A program made the translations under genes and the position numbers. DNA of 47,037 nt from Bacteroidaceae bacterium (GTDB lineage Bacteria; Bacteroidota; Bacteroidia; Bacteroidales; Bacteroidaceae): assembly GCA_017445145.1 (NCBI GenBank), contig JAFSVI010000180.1:1-47037 (forward strand), written 5' to 3'. This document shows, in pieces, positions 43,007 through 47,037 of the stretch (the stretch's first letter is position 1; each line of letters starts with the position of its first letter). The notes under the pieces are model-generated. The model did not search any database, had not been told where the DNA came from, and was given only the letters and a program-made list of their open reading frames with translations.

Positions 43007-45847
43007 GTGGCAGGCATCACTCGCTATCACGCACGCTACTATGCGGCCCTGCTCACTCAGCAGCAGGCCGGTGGCGACCTTGGCTCTTTGTCGCAGTCGC
43101 TGCTCAGCTCAACTGTTGACATCAATCCCCACCAGATTGATGCCGCCCTGTTTGCCTTCAGTTCGCCATTCTCCAAAGGTGTGGTGCTTGCTGACGAGGT
43201 GGGATTGGGAAAGACCATCGAGGCCGGACTCGTCGTCTGCCAGTATTGGGCCACAGGCAGGCGGAAGATACTCATCGTCAGCCCTGCCTCCCTGCGCAAG
43301 CAATGGGAAGCGGAATTGCTCGATAAGTTTGGCATCCCCAGCGAGATTCTTGACACCAAGAACTATAACGCCTACCAACGAGAGGGCAAGAATCCACTGA
43401 ACCCCAAGCGTGCCATCATCTGCAGCTACAACTTTGCAGCCAAGCATAAGGAACATATTCTGCTACACGGCTTCGACTTAGCAGTCATCGATGAAGCGCA
43501 TAAAATGCGCAACGTATATCGCAGCAGTGCCAAGACCTCAGCTGAAGTGCGCGATGCACTGACGGGTGTGCGTAAACTCCTGCTTACTGCCACACCCTTC
43601 CAGAACTCGCTTATGGAGCTGTATGGCCTTACCAGCATCATCGACGACCGTCTGTTTGGCAGCGAAAAGTCGTTTCGCAAACACTATGGTAAGGGAGAAA
43701 ACCTGCAGGAGCTGAGACAGCGCATACAGAAACTCTATACCAGAACGCTTCGTAAGGATGTCCGCGAATACATCAACTACACCCATCGCCTGCCCCTGAC
43801 GCAGAAGTTCAACGCTACCGACCAGGAGCAAGACCTGTATCAGGCAGTCTCCAACTTCCTGCGCCGTGAGGACATCTACAGCGTACCAGCAGCCCAACGG
43901 AAACTGACCACGATAATCATCCGCAAGATTATGGCCTCATCGACCTACGCCCTCGTGTTCACGTTGACGCATATCAAAGAGCGATTGCAACGGATGCTGG
44001 AGAGTCAGCAAACGGAACGCTTCACGATAGATGACTTGGTGGATGCCGAAGAGTGGGGCCTCTACGAAGACGAGAGGATGGATATTGCTGCCGAGGACAA
44101 TACCCTTTTTGCCCAAGACGAGATAGACATACCGCAACTGAAAGCCGAGATTGCCACCATAGACGGTTTTATCGAAAAGGCACAAGCCATCAAGAGCGAC
44201 TCGAAAGCCTCAGCACTGCTGAAAGCATTGAAGCGGGCCTTCAAGAAACTGGGTGAGCAAGGAGCCGAACAAAAAGCACTCATCTTCACGGAATCCACAA
44301 AGACGCAGGCTTATCTGAAAGACTATTTAGCGGCTAACGGCTATGCCAATCGCATCGTGCTCTTCAATGGTAAAGCCTCAGAGCCACAAACCAACGAGAT
44401 ATACAGACGCTGGTGCCTGGAGCATCCAGACCGAGTGAGTGGCATCAAGGCTGCCGACCGCCGTGCTGCCATCGTTGACTATTTTGAGCATCAGGCAGAC
44501 ATCATGATAGCCACCGAGGCCGCTGCCGAGGGCCTGAACCTTCAGTTCTGTTCGCTGGTTATCAATTATGACCTGCCGTGGAACCCGCAGCGCATTGAGC
44601 AGCGTATAGGTCGCTGCCATCGCTATGGACAGAAGTACGACGTTGTTGTTGTCAACTTCCTGAACAACCGCAACTATGCCGATGTGCGCGTGTTCAGTCT
44701 GCTAAGTACCAAGTTCAAGCTCTTCGACGATGTGTTTGGTGCCAGTGACGAAGTATTAGGGCAGGCAGATACACTCGATATAGAGTCGCGCATCTGGCAT
44801 ATCTACCAGCAATGTCGCAGCGAGGAGGAAATCAACGCGGCCTTCGAACAGCTGCAAGCTGATATGCAACAACAGATAGACGAGCGCATGACGGAGGTGC
44901 GCTCGCAGGTGTTGGAGAACTTCGACATCAACGTTCAGGAGCATCTTCGCATGACGAAAGACAATGCAGGAGCCTTCCTCAACCGTTATGAGCACATCTT
45001 TTGGGAACTCACTAAGTATATCCTGAGCAAAGAAGCTGTCTTCAACGATGAGCAGCATACCTTTGTGTTGCGAACGCCCGTGGCAGGTCAGCGCACAGGC
45101 AAGTACGCCATGCTTAAGAATACTGACGATGCAACGCCTTATCGTCTGAGCAGTCCATTGGCTCAGCACGTCATCAATTCCGCTTTATCGCTATCGTTAA
45201 GCGACGATGCAGAGATTATCTTCGACCAGCAGGCATTGGCGATGAACGCCAACCTGCCTGACTATCTGAATGGCAGCGAGGGTTATTTGGTATTGGCTTC
45301 TTTAGGTGTCTCTGCCCTTAGCGATGAACAGTATCTGCTATTCAATGCCTTTACTGATGAGGGTAAAACGCTCTCGCAAGAGAATTGCGAAAAGCTATTC
45401 CTCAATGGTGGCACGGAGCAGCAGACAAAAAAAGCAGGTGATGACATCCGTCGGCGATTAGGCAAAGACGTAGCCCAACACTCCACCGCCAAACTGAAGG
45501 AGATAGATGCTCGCAACCTGAAATTCTTCCAACAAGAAGAGACGCGCATCTACCAGTGGGAGCACGATGTGATAGATGGTATTGAGGACGAAATCAGCAC
45601 GCTGAAGAAGAACATTCTGGTTGCGGAGCGTGATGCCCGCAATGCACAGTCGGTAGCTGAGAAACTGGACCTCGAAAAGAAGGTGGAGGAGATGAAGCGC
45701 AAGCGTCGTCGCCTGCGCAATGACCTTGAAGACCGCGAGGAGGAAGTGAGCCAGCAGCGCAAGCGGATGATTACCGAATTGGAGCAGCGCATGGTGAAAG
45801 CTACGGAAACACAAAATCTGTTTGTTGTCCGTTGGAAAGTTAAATAG
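43007..45847 (+). CDS. SNF2-type DEAD/DEAH helicase, defence-associated
   Basis: Superfamily 2 helicase/translocase of the SNF2/RapA-like group that accompanies large adenine methyltransferases in phage-defence loci. The protein has 946 residues, GTG start (MAGITRYHARYYAALL). Q-motif-like NPHQIDAALFAF lies at 40-51, Walker A DEVGLGKT at 63-70, DEAH at 162-165, LTATPFQN near 193-200 and motif VI (RIEQRIGRCHRYGQ) near 528-541. The last 120 residues are a Lys/Glu/Arg-rich coiled coil. In-frame coding continues a few codons upstream of the GTG to a stop at 42980, so a start just upstream is possible, but no ATG exists there. Base composition is lower in G+C than the core. The methylase-like gene follows 53 bp downstream. 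Confidence 0.9.
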   Translation: MAGITRYHARYYAALLTQQQAGGDLGSLSQSLLSSTVDINPHQIDAALFAFSSPFSKGVVLADEVGLGKTIEAGLVVCQYWATGRRKILIVSPASLRKQWEAELLDKFGIPSEILDTKNYNAYQREGKNPLNPKRAIICSYNFAAKHKEHILLHGFDLAVIDEAHKMRNVYRSSAKTSAEVRDALTGVRKLLLTATPFQNSLMELYGLTSIIDDRLFGSEKSFRKHYGKGENLQELRQRIQKLYTRTLRKDVREYINYTHRLPLTQKFNATDQEQDLYQAVSNFLRREDIYSVPAAQRKLTTIIIRKIMASSTYALVFTLTHIKERLQRMLESQQTERFTIDDLVDAEEWGLYEDERMDIAAEDNTLFAQDEIDIPQLKAEIATIDGFIEKAQAIKSDSKASALLKALKRAFKKLGEQGAEQKALIFTESTKTQAYLKDYLAANGYANRIVLFNGKASEPQTNEIYRRWCLEHPDRVSGIKAADRRAAIVDYFEHQADIMIATEAAAEGLNLQFCSLVINYDLPWNPQRIEQRIGRCHRYGQKYDVVVVNFLNNRNYADVRVFSLLSTKFKLFDDVFGASDEVLGQADTLDIESRIWHIYQQCRSEEEINAAFEQLQADMQQQIDERMTEVRSQVLENFDINVQEHLRMTKDNAGAFLNRYEHIFWELTKYILSKEAVFNDEQHTFVLRTPVAGQRTGKYAMLKNTDDATPYRLSSPLAQHVINSALSLSLSDDAEIIFDQQALAMNANLPDYLNGSEGYLVLASLGVSALSDEQYLLFNAFTDEGKTLSQENCEKLFLNGGTEQQTKKAGDDIRRRLGKDVAQHSTAKLKEIDARNLKFFQQEETRIYQWEHDVIDGIEDEISTLKKNILVAERDARNAQSVAEKLDLEKKVEEMKRKRRRLRNDLEDREEEVSQQRKRMITELEQRMVKATETQNLFVVRWKVK

Positions 45848-45900
45848 CCAAAAAGTGGTATCGAAAAGAAATAGCAAATTCGTAAATCGTAAATATATAT

Positions 45901-47037
45901 ATGGTTAATTACTACGACAAGTTTGTCGCCAAACTACAAGAAATCTTCATGATGGATCATGCCGAGCTGGACTTTGGCATCTACCGCATCATGAACCAGA
46001 AGCGCGACGAGATACAGCATTTCCTGCAAGTCGATTTGCTGCCGCAGGTAAAGACGGCCCTGCAAGGCAATGGTGGAAACACTCAGCAGGCCAAGCAGCG
46101 CATGGCAGAGATAGAGCAGATGTTTGCCGGTATGGATATCGAGACGCTGCCAAATACCAATCCCCATGTTGCTGAGTATAAGAAGCTGAAAGCACAGTTG
46201 GCTCAAGGAGGCAGTGCAGAGGATATGGAGGGCGAAGTGTTCTCCCACTTGGTAACCTTCTTTTCGCGCTACTACGATGGTGGTGACTTTCTGTCGAAGC
46301 GTCGCTATAAGGATAATACCTATGCCATTCCCTACAACGGCGAGGAGGTGAAACTGCATTGGGCCAACAGCGACCAATATTACATCAAGACATCAGAGTA
46401 TTTCCGCAACTATACGTTTGTGCTGCCTACGTCGAGACGAAAGGTTCACTTCGTGCTGAAGGATGCTTCCACTGAGCAGAACAACAACAAGGCACAGAAC
46501 AATATGGAGCGTCGCTTTGCACTCTATCAGCCAGAGAATGCAGACGAACAAGTGATGGAAGTAACCTCGGAGGGCGAGCTGAACATCTATTTCACATACG
46601 AACTGATGCCTAAGGCTACCAAGCAGGATAGTATGATGGAAGACGCTATTAAAGCAATCACGCCATTAGTGCCTGCAGAGTTTGAGGAATTGTTGAACGT
46701 AAAGGCTCCTACCAAGAAGGAGCCAAACCGCACCCTTTTGGAGAAGCATCTGACGGACTATACCGCCAAGAACTCCTTCGACTACTTTATTCACAAAGAC
46801 CTGGGTGGATTCCTCAGCCGCGAGCTGGACTTCTATATCAAGAATGAAGTGCTGCATATCGACGACCTTGACCCTCAGCACATCAACAGTCAGCTCAATG
46901 TGGTACGCGCTATTAAGCAGGTTGGCCAAAAGATAATCCAGATGCTGGCACAGCTTGAGAACTTCCAGCGCAAGCTGTGGCTGAAGAAGAAGTTTGTGGT
47001 GCAGTGCGACTATTGCATCACCCTCGACCGTGTGCCA
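45901..47037 (+). CDS. Large site-specific DNA methyltransferase, N-terminal part
   Basis: Open reading frame of at least 379 codons, running off the window end without a stop. It resembles the N-terminal, pre-catalytic region of large type III-like/defence adenine-specific methyltransferases: YYDKFVAKLQEIFMMDHAELDFGIYRIMNQKRDEI (two blocks), HLVTFFSRYYDGGDFLSKRRY, YAIPYNGEEVKLHWANSDQYYIKTSEYF and YFIHKDLGGFLSRELDFYIKNEV. SAM-binding and DPPY/NPPY motifs are not in the visible part and should follow downstream. ATG at 45901; 53 bp after the helicase, so one operon is likely. It could be paired further on with a Res-type nuclease or with DISARM-type genes. Product and target sequence are unknown. 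Confidence 0.85.
   Translation, partial: MVNYYDKFVAKLQEIFMMDHAELDFGIYRIMNQKRDEIQHFLQVDLLPQVKTALQGNGGNTQQAKQRMAEIEQMFAGMDIETLPNTNPHVAEYKKLKAQLAQGGSAEDMEGEVFSHLVTFFSRYYDGGDFLSKRRYKDNTYAIPYNGEEVKLHWANSDQYYIKTSEYFRNYTFVLPTSRRKVHFVLKDASTEQNNNKAQNNMERRFALYQPENADEQVMEVTSEGELNIYFTYELMPKATKQDSMMEDAIKAITPLVPAEFEELLNVKAPTKKEPNRTLLEKHLTDYTAKNSFDYFIHKDLGGFLSRELDFYIKNEVLHIDDLDPQHINSQLNVVRAIKQVGQKIIQMLAQLENFQRKLWLKKKFVVQCDYCITLDRVP

Noticed and set aside
42709..43020. 103-codon minus-strand frame overlapping the helicase start
   Set aside because: Antisense to the leader and the helicase start, with no domain or signal peptide; most likely an incidental frame in the leader.
1..47037. CRISPR array, rRNA genes or prophage genes
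   Set aside because: No regularly spaced repeats of about 25-45 bp with unique spacers, no rRNA sequence, and no phage structural genes were recognised in the window.

Overview
The window looks like a chromosomal segment of a Bacteroidales bacterium with high G+C, probably Prevotellaceae-like or a close relative; the genus is my inference. The signs are TAnnTTTG promoter -7 boxes, an almost complete lack of Shine-Dalgarno sequences, a uppS-bamA-ompH-ompH-ompH-murI envelope cluster, DUF6089-like and DUF3316-like outer-membrane proteins, a meso-diaminopimelate dehydrogenase, a GH95 fucosidase with a type IX secretion-like C-terminus, and ferredoxin-linked KorAB.

Layout. 1-7343 (+): aldo/keto reductase, ddh, ychF, lgt, porin-like protein, rpoN and a PAP2-like membrane protein. 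prmC (-) runs convergently into the PAP2 gene and overlaps it. 8299-21169 (+): ribD, a lipoprotein, the DUF6089-like protein, uppS, bamA, three OmpH/Skp-like chaperones, murI, tyrS, O-acetylhomoserine sulfhydrylase and dusB. 21206-26056 (-): parC, a DUF3316-like protein and an S41 lipoprotein protease, in one tight transcription unit. 26241-36694 (+): tRNA-Leu, GH95, a COG0731-type radical SAM enzyme, a dipeptidyl peptidase, purD, two membrane proteins and metF. 36840-40315 (-): korA and korB, separated by a GxxExxY nuclease-like gene framed by imperfect inverted repeats. Then come tRNA-Met(CAT) (-) and an Rpn/PDDEXK-family gene (-) with a textbook Bacteroidetes promoter.

From about 40.8 kb the character changes: lower G+C, different codon use, and long non-coding stretches with tandem repeats and strong hairpins. 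A roughly 470-nt promoter-led, highly structured leader precedes a SNF2-type helicase and the start of a large DNA-methyltransferase-like protein that is cut by the window end. This is the left edge of a probable restriction-modification-like or DISARM-like defence island. The methylase catalytic motifs and any nuclease subunit lie beyond the window.

The core genes serve envelope building (lgt, uppS, bamA, ompH genes, murI, ddh, PAP2), translation and RNA modification (ychF, tyrS, dusB, prmC, tRNAs), and cofactor, amino-acid and one-carbon metabolism (ribD, metY, metF, purD, korAB). The two most unusual items are the inverted-repeat GxxExxY cassette inside korAB and the structured leader ahead of the helicase-methylase pair.
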